From Tetmemena sp. SeJ-2015 (lineage: Eukaryota > Ciliophora > Spirotrichea > Sporadotrichida > Oxytrichidae): 64,000 nucleotides of DNA. Shown here one piece after another: positions 45,801-57,620 of the stretch; positions within the stretch are counted from its first letter, which is position 1; each line of letters begins with the position of its first letter. Below the pieces are notes generated by a model. That model had not been told where the DNA came from. It searched no databases and was given only the letters and a program-made list of their open reading frames with translations. A program made the position numbers and the translations under genes. The DNA lies in NCBI GenBank assembly GCA_027382625.1, contig JAJKFJ010021585.1:1-64000 (forward strand). The letters run 5' to 3'.

Positions 45801-48800
45801 TTATAAGGCATTCTCTAATTTTATTACAATATTTTCAATCTTAATTTGAAAGGAAAAAAGTTTGTTTTAAATAGTGGCCATTATTATAGGTTTTTGAGCA
45901 AAAATAAATTAAAAGCGAGAATGCATACTACAAGTAAAGGTTATTTTATTGCCTTGCGGATTCAAAATGTAAACCTCTCCTCCGTTGAACGCATAGCCAT
46001 AATCAAATCTGTTGTTTACAAAACTAGTGATGTTGCAAAATATTATATATCTTTAATAAAATTCACAGTAAAAACCCGCGGCAAAGACTGCTAAGTTATA
46101 TCTGAACATGTTTCCAATTAAATTATAATTATCTAGATGTCGTTGGGAACTTAAGGCCCATTAGTTTGTATTCTTATCACTCCACCCTTCTCGGCAAGAG
46201 AGCAGACAAAATAAAAAGCAGTACAAAAACTAATTAGAGCTAATATTTATACACAATTTTTAGTTTATTTTTAGAGATAGCTTTGAAAATGAGACTTGAG
46301 TTTTGGGCTTAGAGGAATATGGCTGAGGCATGCGTCCAATTCTTAGTACTTACTCCCGTATACTATGTATCATTGTAAAGGATAAAGTTTATTTAAAATC
46401 AAGAAAGTTTGAGCTAGAGTTGCATTAGACAATTGAGTTTTAAATTGTGAAATTCAGAGGAAAATTAAAAATACATTATTTTTCCTTGCTCAACTTAAAT
46501 TGTTGTTGTAGTAAACTATTCTTCCATTGCAAGTAGTTAAGCAAGCCGTAATTTGACCGTTATAATAATAGTATAAATTTTAATTAAAAATCAATGATCG
46601 GTTAAATTAATAAATGGAGGGTTACAAATGATGTCAGTTTAAATCGCAATTCCCCTGAGCTGCAGCTTGTTCGATAGAAATTTAAAAATTAATGTGAGTT
46701 TCTTCTTTAATCATCTTCATAGCACCTCTCAGCATCGAGATTTGACTCACGCATTCTTCATAATCATTTTTATCTTCTTCACTATAACTTGTGTCGATTA
46801 TAACTCTTTACTAAGCGCTCCCACACAAAAGTTGTAAGGATAAAAAGTTCTTAAAATTTAATGCTGAATAGAATGGTGTAATAATTATTTAAATCTGACA
46901 CACTTCAACTGAAACTGATTTATTCCATTTTAATTTAATAATTAATTTAATTCTCTTTTTTATTAAATTCTCAGCTATATTAGAAATTATGGATAAATTA
47001 TATTTTAGAAAATAATTTAAAGAATAAGGAAAGTTGATATTAAACCGTCAATCAGCATTTCTTAATTAAATTAAAATATTCTCCTGCTTGATCTATGTAG
47101 AAAAGAGAACCTTATAAATTTAAATGCTAATAGTACCAGATGTATCAAAATATATAATAAAAATGTATTCTGGTACTGTGATGGATTATTGACATTCTGA
47201 ATTTATAGGTCAGTTAGAGTAATTTAATTAAAATAATAATAAATTTTCAAGGTACTAATGTTCAATCTCATGAAGGCTCCGTGTGAACCCGAGCTCAAAT
47301 AGTTTGAGTCTCGAATCTTGTTTATTTGAATCTGAGTTACCCCTATTTCTGCAGGCTCTAACTCTTTGAAGCCATTAGAAACTGTAGCTGCTGACTAGTA
47401 GAGTAAAGTGAATAGTCTCCCACTCCCATATTATTTAAATGCAATTAAAGTAAAATTTGAGGAATAAATATAATAATCAATTTCAAAACCAGCACTTATT
47501 ACAGTCTAGTTAAGAAACCGAAATTACTATCCTATGTAAGATGGCTTTATATTAAGTTTTGTAGGGATATTTCATTTCAAGTGGGCAACCACTAGAGTTA
47601 AAATTTCCTACATTTGCTGGGACCTTTTTCCTTTCATCATTCTGCTTCCAGCTTTTCTAAATGCAATTAATATGAGAAGGAGATTGAGTTGAAAGTGAAA
47701 TTTGTGATATTGATTGTGGGAACGATTATTTAGGAATCACTCCTTTGATAAGGCTTGCAAGTATAGATTCATTATGTATACTTATATTTTTATAAAAATA
47801 GATTTGGAAAATGCTACTTGGCTGGAGAGTCATGATTGCACCTGTTGACCCTCCAACTGAGAGTATTTGAAATTGTTCGATGTTAATGATAGGTGAAGAT
47901 GCGCTGGAAAATTAGAAAATTGGGTAGTTACACCACTGGCACATAAATTATTATATTTTCAAATCAATCAGAAATCCGTTTTGGATATAATAAAATTAAA
48001 ATATAAATATTTTTCAATTAAACACTTAAAACCATTGATGATGAATCGTTTTAAATTAACGTAATTTGCCTCAACGTTTTATGGATTATTGAATGTGGGA
48101 AGAGGCTGTGAGTTGAATTTATTTTCTTGGTCTACGAAGTTGAATGAGTTTAGCGTTGAGTAGCTCCAAAGAGATCCATCTTCATCCATTTAAAACATAA
48201 CTAAATATTAGAAATTTCAAATAATTTACACTTTTATTGTGTTGTTAAACTGAAAATTAACTCTATCTAAAGCCTGAAACCATATAAGCGTGAGAGTTGT
48301 CCCGTAATAAATATATTTTAAACTTAATATCTTTTATCCACAGTTTGGACTTATCCCAAGATTAATTTGGTTTTATATTTGCTTTAATAAATTTAAGATC
48401 GTGCTGATGACATAAGGCTGGTTTGCACCCATGATATTTGTCCAGTTGAATCTCAACAAGTTAATTTATATTTTAGCATTTTAAATCTGTCTAGTGTAAA
48501 TGTTCCATAGAAGTCTTTGAAGTTCATAATGTTTGATCTTGCATAGTCTATGCCAAAACTGATATTGGTGAACTCTATCAAGTAGAATTCTGAGACAGTC
48601 TAATTTTTAACGTATATAAAATAAAAGTATACCCAATTTGATCTCTTTATCTTATATGCTCCTTATTTGGAAAATATTTACTTAAAATTTGATTTATACA
48701 ATCCTAAGTTTGAAATAGCATAAGTTTTAACTATAGCCACTATTCAGAGACATCATATAAATAAAATATTCGCTATAGAAAGTAGTGAGCTGCTTTAAGA

Positions 48801-51800
48801 GAAAGCAAGGGACTTTTGATAGTCAATCAACTCTTTTGAGGAATCTCCCCCGCGGCTTAGATACTCATTCTACACAAGTAGTCTTAATAATTTAAAATGC
48901 TATCTTGGCAAACCATTTGAGTTTATAGCACCATGTCCTCCTGAGCATGAGAAGTCAGAATATTGGTTTAGATTTAAAAGATTCAATCGGAAATCTTACA
49001 AGAAACTAATGCCATCATATGATATCTAAGACTAAGGAAAGAATTAGAAGGACGAATACGAAATTTAAAATTATGGGAAGAATAGGATTAGATAGTTGAT
49101 TTGGAGCAAGATATATTTTAGATAGATTTTATAATAGATCGTTATTTTAGACCTAATAGTCAGATAATCATTCATTCGATCAATTATACTTTTTACTAAG
49201 GTTAGAAACAAATTTTTGATAAAATTTTTTTTGTCGCAGTAAGAGTAGTAAAAAATAAAAATAAATAATTTAATTAGGACAAAAATTAATAATTTTTAAA
49301 TATAGAAAAAGTTGGGATTTAATAATAAATAATTTTAAATAAAATAAATATGATTGGTTCGTTATAAAATTATTCAATTGCTGGTTAGGACATTTCTCTA
49401 TTCTTACTCTGCTCATAATACTATATTTATAGAGATGAATAAAATCGCCATGTAGCTATCTTTGAAATCATAGGTTGATATTTGTGTGTAGCTATCGTTA
49501 CTTGTTAATAATTGTAAATCAACGCACTTAAACTATCCTGAAGTGAAGTTCTAAGATTGTTTTATTTGTTTCTCTCTATAGAGTAGCCAGTGCAGAATAT
49601 TTATTATTTGCATCACTTGATGTGTCTGGAATTGTGCTGTATACTGATTTGCATTTATGTTAAATTATCTTGTTAAAAAGCCAAGCCTTTATGAAATAGA
49701 GAAATTAAGAGAATATAATTAGTTTATAAAATCATAAATCTTTAGATTTTGAAGTTAAAGTAATTTTAGAGAGGTATCATAATTTGAATACTCCGAAGTT
49801 GCTGAAATATTTATCTTATAAACAAAGATGGCAGAGGGGAATAAATGATTTAATTTTTAAGTTAAATTAATAAATCCTTAAGGGTATATAGCCCTCCTCC
49901 ATATGTCATACTTAACCCTTTTCGCCATAAATTAAGTATGTGACGCTCTAGTTACCAGCCTCTTTGGAATCTATAATCCTCATTCATCTTAAAAGGCCAC
50001 CTTCTTCAACCAACGGATTATTAAAATCTATCTCCCTATAGGAGAGATAAAGCAACGAACAGAGGAATTCAGTGATATCCCTTCTCCTCCAAGTAGACTT
50101 TTCTGTAACGTTCGACCTTATAATTAACTTTATAATTTATTAATGGAATAAAATAAATAAACTGAATCTAAACTTTCTGAGCACTATTAATTTTGAAATT
50201 GATCTGAAAACCCTTTTGCCCAACTCTACTTTTTCAATAGCTAACTTTGAATTATCTTTTATGCTCTTAAAATACTCCGCAGCATAGCTTGAACTTTAGA
50301 TTTGCAAATTTCTTTAAAAATTTTACTGTTTATATCTCACTATAAAATAGAGATTAAACAAAAAAAGGCACTTTACCTATTGACCCGCAAGTTTAAAAGT
50401 TATTGAATTAAGAGTTAGAAATAGAAATTTGTGCAGAAATTCAATTAAAATTAATATATTTGTGCACCGTGATTCTACCCTATCTCAATGAAAGAGTCTT
50501 CTTATTTCAAGAATTAGCAGCCCTAAAAATCATAAAATATGTAAATATATGCTTACTTCTATGATTAAAGAAGGAGTTTTATTTAAACTATTTGATATAG
50601 CCAATCATATCATGAACTTAAAAAATCCACCCCCTGCTTTTTAAGTGTTGCAGTAAATGTTTTCAAATTAAAATCAAAATTATTCTTTTTCAATTCAAGT
50701 TTATTCATCTCTAAAATATTACTCTAAAATATTATTCTTACGGCTTCTCTCTAAAATAGCAATTAGCTTAAGGAGTTATTGCCTTCAAACTTGCGTCTAC
50801 AGAGCAGCAGTTACTTTAACCTTAGGATAAGCATCCAGAAGTATCAGTGTCTGGAGTTATTATAGAATCTGATGCATCGAATATTATATTCCTTAGTGTC
50901 AAGCTTCCAAAAATTTCAAAACTGTACTTATCTCTCAACTTGTGAAGTAGTGTCAACTTCACTGCATTTTCGGTTTCAATTATTAGATTCATAGTTAAGC
51001 TCTATGTATCCGTATAGCGAGGCTAGTAAAACTTCTGCTAGGGAAGATATAGAAAAGCATGCTACCCTGATTTTAAGGTCACAGTTGCCTAGCAAGACAA
51101 ATAAGGAGCACAAACTTCTTTAGACTTTTCTATTGCATCTTTGATTGTGTCAAATTTGATTATCAATTCACTTTTTAGTGAAATATTTTATCGAATATAC
51201 TTTCCCTTGGAATTCCTATTCTAATTGTGAGCATGTAATGCAGTAAGATGACTCAATCGTGCCTATTTTATTAAAGATAGCAAGCCCGTATAAAATGATT
51301 TAGTTTGTATTGCCCTTCGGGACATTGGTTTGTACAGGAGCCTGTAGAATTATCAACAAAGCCATCTCTGCAGCCTACAATATTAATATCTGACTGCCTC
51401 AGGATATAGAGAGTCCTTGGATTTGCAACTTCCTAATTATGATATATCATGCTTCATGTCACAAATCTCACAGCTTGTTTCAGATGATGGAATTGTGCAT
51501 TCTCCCCCTCCGATATCTAAATGAGTAACTTAGTTTTAAAGATGGTATACATTTAGCGCATGAGGGAACGTATGTATTGTACTATGAGATAAATTTACTA
51601 GAGACTTATATATCAGATATTCAGCGCACTATGTACAATATACCTAAGAATTTAATGCAGAATCGAAGGTTTTTTCTAGAAATACACTATCTTACTCTAG
51701 CAGCAGAAGGCGAGTGCAAGCTCGAACTAGGAGACATCAGATTTAAAGTGATAAATTAAAACAACCTATATATATGAACTTTAATAATTTTTTAATGTCG

Positions 51801-53500
51801 TTATTCTTGCCATCTCCACATATTTCAACGCAAACACACTTAGAGCTCTCTCTTTCTTGTCTTCTTCATCTTCATCATCATCGTTATCTTAGTGCTCAGG
51901 CTCTCCCTCTCAAGAGGAGCGAAAAAGCTTTGCTTTTTCTGAAAGCTCTTAACTCAACTTTACTTTTACTTCCTCATCATCAAACATTTCTGCGTATCTC
52001 TGCAATGCAAACTAATCGCTTTGTCAAAAGTGTTCAAACACTCAAAAGACAACTCCAGTTGTCAAAGCTCCTCTTGAGAGGGAGAGCCTGAGCACTAAGA
52101 TAACGATGATGATGAAGATGAAGAAGACAAGAAAGAGAGAGCTCTAAGTGTGTTTGCGTTGAAATATGTGGAGATGGCAAGAATAACGACATTAAAAAAT
52201 TATTAAAGTTCATATATATAGGTTGTTTTAATTTATCACATTTAAATCTGAGTCTCCTAGTTCGAGCTTGCACTCCCTTCTGCTCTAGAGTAAGATAGTG
52301 TATTTCTAGAAAAAACCTTCGATTCTGCATTAAATTCTTAGGTATAATCATATCCAAATACTGAGTTAATATTAATTAAAAAGCCTTTAATTTTAGTTGG
52401 TGGACTTTTATTTGCAGATCGCAGATGAATCAGCATAAGTGGACATATTGTATTTACCTAATATAGTTAAGCTCCTTAGGCTAATCTTACTGCAAGAATT
52501 ATCTCCACTCTAATCTAGATCTTTGCAAGCCACGCAATTAGAAGGATCAGAGGAAGAACATGTGTTGCAAATACTTGGATTGGAGCAGCCTGTAATGATT
52601 TAGATTAGGATTCTCGAAAAGATAATATTTTGAATTCATTATTTAATTAAACTGATGCATGTAATAATAGAAGTAAATAAAAAAGAGTGAATTTAAAGTT
52701 CAAATGCGACAGCTTAGCAAAGCTAATTTAATAAATATTAAATTATGGAGATTCTATAAAATTCGATAACATAACACTGGCTAAATTATATTTAGTGCTC
52801 ACTACTCTTTTTGTGATCAAATTAAATGCTGCAGCTTGTAAGTAATTCTTTTGCTAATCAATTTGAATTTAAACATTTTAATAAAACTTATAAAGAATAG
52901 ATTTATGAAGTTATTATAAGTACCAAAGTTAAAATTGTTAGTTTTTTATGTTAATTCAATTATTTTTAAGAAATTAAGTTAAATTAATCAGTTTTAAATG
53001 ATGAATACCATTTAGAAATTATTTAAAGTTAAAAATTCAGCATACTACATACTTGATGCTCATTAATTATTTAAACTCCTTCATGACTTTAAATGAGACT
53101 TCTAAGGTAGATGTGTCGTTAAATTTTGCGCTCTTAAATAAAATTTCCAAATATAAATATTTTTAATATTTGAAGCTGAATAAATGATTTAAATATGCTC
53201 TTAATAACTGCCACTTTTCAGATCTTTAATACTTTAATTTATAAACTTAATTGGCTTAATGCTTGAATTCTTAGCTATAATTTAGGCAGTGGATTTGACC
53301 AATTTTATAATTCTTCATCATAAAACTGTGAGAGTAAGTAATATGATGGTTTATGCATAAACCTATTTAGAATGTGAAAATGCTATTTTTGGCTGTTCAT
53401 CTTGTACAGAAATCAAATTTATATTCTTAAATTAATCAAAGTAGCCATATATAAGTAGGATATCAATAGAAAAAATAAGAAAATTCTTTTTCATATTCAT
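30806..53500 (-). CDS. gene D: giant Pmp-like beta-helix transmembrane protein, paralogue of A
   Basis: Same domain order as A on the opposite strand. The start is at the ATG at 53500-53498 (a second ATG sits two codons on), giving MNMKKNFLIFSIDILLIYGY, a signal peptide. Cysteine-rich blocks run 52600-51300 (CNTCSSSDPSNCVACKD, GECTIPSSETSCEIC, GCRDGFVDNSTGSCTNQC). The middle region runs 51200-47250 (HKLRDKYSFEIFG, FDASDSIITPDTDTSGC). Beta-helix repeats run about 46100-34650. The sheet/stalk (SLVDKYGQII, GPKPGYWRSS, CLGMIEPDYDPIGTC) and helices run 34560-32300. A long charged tail (FLDQEEEDELEEQS) ends at TGA 30808-30806. Interrupted by many inserts; those with clear pointers are listed. The protein is diverged from A/B but clearly homologous over its length. 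Intactness after IES removal is not proven. Confidence 0.75.
33164..33172 (-). other. gene D micro-IES, pointer GCTAT, 9 bp
   Basis: On the minus strand GCTAT occurs at 33172-33168 and again at 33163-33159. The 9 bp between contain TTGA, placing TGA in frame. Removal reads DNSQRAMTQKNYLLNRKG, in step with A after the helix ending in QYM. Confidence 0.65.
33278..33309 (-). other. gene D IES, pointer AAAATAA, 32 bp
   Basis: AAAATAA on the minus strand at 33309-33303 and 33277-33271. Removal joins SPKKI to TSTLVILLFLIHP, matching A (IRSKIMATCVVLLFLVHP), and corrects the frame. Confidence 0.88.
33442..33457 (-). other. gene D micro-IES, pointer GAA, 16 bp
   Basis: GAA on the minus strand at 33457-33455 and 33441-33439. 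The insert contains an in-frame TGA. Removal restores the frame into NDYFRIYFIKLILFA. A GA pointer with a 10-bp insert also fits. Confidence 0.6.
33904..33915 (-). other. gene D micro-IES, pointer GAT, 12 bp
   Basis: GAT on the minus strand at 33915-33913 and 33903-33901. The 12-bp insert carries an in-frame TGA. Removal gives ACRYYPACLGMIEP, matching A (KCNYYYACLGMIEP). Confidence 0.8.
33992..34038 (-). other. gene D IES, pointer AAT, 47 bp
   Basis: AAT on the minus strand at 34038-34036 and 33991-33989. Removal gives EKAICN-GGSKIGPKPGYW, matching uninterrupted A (DKAVCYGGAQIGPKPGYW). Confidence 0.88.
38412..38729 (+). CDS. unrecognised ORF antisense to gene D
   Basis: A 105-codon plus-strand frame in the ciliate code (ATG 38412, TGA 38727-38729) in a GC-richer patch of about 480 bp. 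The product includes RASTTRHQEINLVPLPLRL and SYGPYYTKIGANFGG, which look protein-like but match nothing I recognise. The minus strand here shows no gene D repeat. Best guess is an element or foreign fragment lying inside an IES of gene D. Confidence 0.35.
43150..43950. other. non-coding interruption of gene D, partly GC-richer
   Basis: No beta-helix repeats on the minus strand. About 43330-43870 is less AT-rich than the flanks and has no recognisable frame. Contains a short hairpin near 43800 (CATCTCCATATTCTC / GATATGGAGATTC). Probably a large IES or decayed insertion. Confidence 0.4.
46570..46985 (+). repeat. R2 repeat copy 3 (inside gene D)
   Basis: Similar over about 400 bp to 12550-12945 in the same plus orientation, although gene D reads on the minus strand. 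Landmarks: AAATGGAGG, CTGCAGCTTGTTCGATAG, GAGTTTCTTCT, and the CATTTTAATTTAATAATTAA end. Confidence 0.75.
47449..47670 (-). other. gene D IES, 12-bp pointer AAATGCAATTAA, 222 bp, made largely of R1
   Basis: AAATGCAATTAA occurs at 47437-47448 and 47659-47670. The DNA between is almost entirely the R1 repeat and has stops including TGA on the minus strand. Removal keeps an open frame (INITNFTFNSISFS-YQLHLNNMGVG). A 12-bp target-site duplication around an R1 insertion would look the same. Confidence 0.8.
47461..47657 (+). repeat. R1 repeat copy 3 (most complete)
   Basis: Reference copy of R1, matching 3195-3391 in reverse complement and 6853-6933 directly. Confidence 0.88.
49870..50120. other. 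GC-richer non-coding insert in gene D
   Basis: About 250 bp less AT-rich than its flanks. No domain motif on the minus strand, and no pointer pair recognised. Likely germline-limited. Confidence 0.35.
51639..52346. repeat. large foldback palindrome inside gene D
   Basis: Left arm 51639-51920 and right arm 52067-52346 are near-perfect reverse complements (about 280 bp each, a few mismatches and indels) around a 146-bp loop. The loop holds smaller hairpins (GAAAAAGC/GCTTTTTC, GTGTTCAAACAC, GACAAC/GTTGTC). Arms are GC-richer than the surroundings and carry antiparallel short frames by symmetry. It lies between gene D codons for SSAICKQ and CAKC, where A and B have a 42-44 bp IES. Foldback transposon or inverted duplication inside an IES. 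Confidence 0.9.
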
Positions 53501-53939
53501 ACTCTATTAAATTAATGTTTTGGTCTTTTTTTTAAAAGAAGGACACCAAATCGTCTCTCCTTTTAATCAGATTTCATATTTTTATCTTGACCCTGATGTG
53601 TTCAGTAAATCGAAGCTTTAGATATATTTGGATGATAAATATGTTATTATTTAAATCCATCGAGTAAGTTAGAAAAATATAAGTCTAAAAGTAAGATTTA
53701 ATTCAAAGTAAATTTTACATAGATCAAGAGTAATCACAAAATTAATGAAAAATAATAAAGCAATCCCATATAAATAAAAAATTAAATGCATCAAAGAAAA
53801 TGAAAGATTCTATATAAAGAGGATGGAAAACAAAAACTAATTTTTGCAAACTTTTTATCAAAATATTTTTTATAATGTCACAATTTGGATTTTCTTTAAA
53901 TTGTATTTCTTCGATTTATTCATATCCTTTCTATATTAT

Positions 53940-56120
53940 AATTTAGCCAATTAAAACTTCGTTTAATGTAACTGATGCAGTGATGGTCTCTATTTGCTAA
54001 AAAATGACTCTCTTTCAGAAAATTATCCCACAAAATTAAGCTTTTGCGTTAAAGATTGTTAGAGTGTGCATAATTCCTTCATTAATGACCCATTCAATGG
54101 GATTTGCAAATGTAAAGTTTATTTGAGATGTTAGCATTTATAGACTGTGGAGAGTTCTGCTCTGCTTGTAATCTATAATATGGTTGCACTGACTGTCAAG
54201 GAGAAGCAAAATCAATTGGTTGGGTTTCAGCTTTAACGAATGACTCTAAGTTTTCCTTCAATGAACACATTCAAAGTGTGCTAGCGTAAATTCGAGAATC
54301 CTTTTGGCTATTTAGATTATATAGCGCTGAAGGCTATTTCCTCAAGCCGAGCTCTCTCTTTCTCTCATAATATCTACTTGGCAATATATAATAAAAATTT
54401 AATGCTTCAAGAAAATTTGTGCGTATGGCTATGATGAAGTGACAATCTAGGGCAATTAAGTGTGCGGAAGTTTAATAATTTAAAGTCAGATGTTAACTTA
54501 GTGACTTGAATACGGTACTCAAGATCACAGGCTGCAGATTAATAAAAATTCAATAAATGCTAACAAAACTGCAAAGAGTGCTCCTCTAATGGAGAAAATT
54601 AAACTTAATTTATTTTAAGAATGCAAGAGCTGCCAGCAAAATTAAAAGTAAATAAAGTTAATTGAAAATTTTTACCTTGACACTGGAATAAATATAGGCT
54701 CATCAACTGGATAATGTCTCGTCAAAACTAATGATTTCATAGAAGTTGCCTTTTACGTTTCCACAGTCACTAATTAAAGCTAAAAAGACCCTCAAACTAT
54801 TTTAGGAACGTATAATGATCCCTTTGACACAATCAAATAAATAAATCAACACAAAATAAATTAATTTATACTTTTTATATTTAAGTTCATGATCAGCTCT
54901 ACAAGCAACTAAGCGAGCCCTCCTTCATTAACTGAAAATAATTAGCTAATTCTTGAATTTCTTGTATGAGTTTGACTCTTATTTTTAATTTTTCGCTTTA
55001 TTATATGGTATTTCTATTTAATAATTTAAGAGGACTAATATTCTTCTCCAAAGTTACATAAATTTAACCCTTTTTTATTTCTTTGTCATCTTGCTTTAGC
55101 CTGAAAATTGTGGACTCTTCTTTCAGCATTTTATTAGAAAATTCAAATAAGCTTTGAATTCTCCAGTTTGGGTTAATTCAGCTCTAGGAATGAGATACTT
55201 TGGGTAAATCTTGGACTTAGACTCATACCCAGGTGATAAAATTTTTTTTTTGGTGATTAAATATGTTTTGACATTTTATTGCAAAGAAACCAGTTTATTG
55301 GGAATATGGTGAATCTTGCAGACTGCTCAGTGCCTTGGTTTATCAAGAATAATGACTAAAGCACTTTTGTAGATAACTTTCCAAACTAAGGGAGCAAAGA
55401 TGTACTCTAAATGAAGTCACTTAATTAAATTAAACTTTATCACTGATTAGTATCACTAACCACAAAAGACAGATCGATATCATATCAAATTCGTAAGATC
55501 CTTACAAATAATCTGCATCTATAGGTTCGCAAATAACTCTGCTATTAAAGGTTTGATATACTTGGATGTCCAAGATAGACTCTAGTACAAGCAAAGATTC
55601 CTTGTTGCCATGAACACCTTCTCATAAAACTTCAACTACTTCCATTCTAATCTCATCTTTGTGAGGGCAAGAGGCAGAGAAAATAAATCAGTTTCCTAAA
55701 TCTATAGTAATGACTCTAACTTATTCTGCTCAAAATAAAAGCAAAGAAACACATTCCAAAAGAATATTATATTATTTTTAATGGTGGCTGTCCCTTCAAT
55801 TCAGGAGCTTAGTTTGCTATAGAGTGCTTTGACTATAGCTGTAAAATTAATAAAGAAGAATTATTTTATCAATTAAAAAAATTGATTTAACTAGTACCAT
55901 TCGATTCAGCATTAAATTCTGAGATCTTTATTTCCTTTCAATTCTTTACGTGGGAGTTCTCAGTAAAGAGGTGGGAAGGCTTTGATTAAATAAGAAGCTC
56001 AATTTTTTCTATTAATCAATTATCGATCTTAATTTAATTATATACTATATTAAGAAAAGCCTGCATTCGCTAACGATAGCTACAAATTTAATCTTGATTT
56101 AATCATGAAAATATTTATTA
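53940..56120 (+). pseudogene. gene C: truncated paralogue of A/B
   Basis: Matches the N-terminal half of A: CGEFCSACNLQYGCTDCQGEA, RCQLSDLNTVLKITGC, ASSTGQCLVKTND-type block, FVAMNTFSQNFNYFHSN, GGCPFNSGAQFAIECFDY. There is no signal-peptide start. One base is missing before the VC(Q)R motif near 54285 relative to A/B, shifting frame. Homology stops near 56120, with no beta-helix or membrane part following. It reads through at the position of the GTTTACCT IES of A/B. Divergent head-to-head with gene D (start 53500). Could be a dead germline copy or a set of MDSs whose remainder lies elsewhere. Confidence 0.65.
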
Positions 56121-56639
56121 GATATATTGTTTTTATTTCACTTAAAAAATTTTCAGATCCACTTTTCTTGAAATTTATCTTTGAATAATTTTTTTTAAGT
56201 TGCTATCACTTTATTTTGACTGACTGATGAATTCCTCTTCTAGTATTTAATATAATAATCGACTATGAATTGTTGTTGTGAATTTAGATTATCTTAATTT
56301 TGTCCAATTTAAAATAACTGTAATCCAATTAAACTTTACTCTTGAAGTTTTATGTATGAGAAATAACTCCAATTGCTTTTCCATCAAATATAAAAAATAA
56401 TTTCTCCATACATTTTTATTAGATAATTTATTTTGACTTGAGAAAATAATTCGAATGCGAATAGCTATAATTTGAAAATATAAGGACTCTTTTAAAAACT
56501 AATAATTTATATCCTCAAACTCTCATGTTTGAATAATAATTAAATATAACAAATGCTAAAGATAAAAAGCATTAAGACTCATAAATAAATTTAAATGGAA
56601 AACTGTTCTTCATACTGATCTAGCTGAATCTTCGTAGGT

Positions 56640-56990
56640 AAACAACTGGAGGGCATATAAGGAGGACAAGAAATTAAAATAAAGAGCATCCATTTGTCAG
56701 ATGCCTTGAAGATCAAATAAAGTAAGTAAAGATTATAATACAGTCAAGGAACTTGGCTTATCTTGTATTAGCACATTCTGAATTCCAATACCAGATGCAG
56801 TGAGCAAGTTGTAAGACCGTCCAGATAATATTTCTTAATCGATTTTCGAAAAAGAAAGCTAGCTTGTAAAGCTATAAATCCACATTTTGTTCATCTAGCA
56901 AATAAAGGATTTCAATAAATATGACTTCTATATTTAATGTTCTAAAGCAAGCTCTGAGAAAGATTGAATTGACTGGGAGGGAGATTTGAT
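56640..56990 (+). CDS. possible short coding fragment
   Basis: Two neighbouring open pieces in the ciliate code with protein-like content: KEHPFVRCLEDQIKQVK ... AHSEFQYQMQ, then after a frame shift FEKESQLVKLQIHILFIQQ ... KYDFYIQCSKASSEKD. Not recognised, not obviously part of the A/B/D family. May be an isolated MDS. Confidence 0.3.
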
Positions 56991-57620
56991 TTGATTTGCC
57001 ATTTTTTTATTAAAAAAGATCTCTTAGCAGAGAAGTAGGCATTTGGTACTGTATTTATCTAATAATAAATACATAATTATAAATTTCTTAAAAACTACTT
57101 TTTTATCCTAAATAGTTGTAAATTTATTTAAATTCTATGTATCTTTTCATTTGTAAACATCAGTAAGATATTTAAGATGGATATTTAAAGCACAATCATA
57201 AGCGAATAGATTTTTAGAACTTGAATTAATCTCTAAAAAGAAGAGATCAAATTTAAGATGTGATAGTTTATATACTTTGATTTAGAGCAAGTAAGCCATA
57301 GATGGCAGAGAAGTTATTTTATTTAGCGTTTAATCACGTATTCTTTATTAACTAGTATTACATATACAGAAGGAGGATGAAATTTTAAATTATAGAGATT
57401 TCATTAATAAATTCCTTACCTTATAAAAACGTTTAAAAAAATTGAGCAAATCTATCCTTTTAATCTTGATATGATAATTATAGTTAAAGCAGTGGGCTCA
57501 TTATATATAGAAACTTTTATATTTGTTATACTAGTTAAATGAAAATATTTAAGTGTTAACCTTAACCTAATTTAATTGATATTTCTTTAACTATAATAAA
57601 CTTCAAAAAGATTAATATAC
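56991..57620. other. AT-rich 5' flank of gene B
   Basis: No open frame or motif seen. The last ~40 bp before the ATG (ATAACTAA..., ...ACATG) resemble the equivalent bases before gene A, so the duplicated block includes some upstream DNA. Confidence 0.45.

Larger units (their letters stand above)
34650..46100 (-). other. gene D Pmp-like beta-helix region
   Basis: On the minus strand many N-[AS]-A-x(1,2)-G-G-x-[IVF]-Y type repeats are readable, for example FNAGVIYLTS near 36260, STNGGIFYLQD near 42780, SLTQGGVFYIV near 42680 and FNGGEVYIL near 45980. Interrupting tracts with dense stops are likely IESs, but their pointers were not resolved here. Confidence 0.75.
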
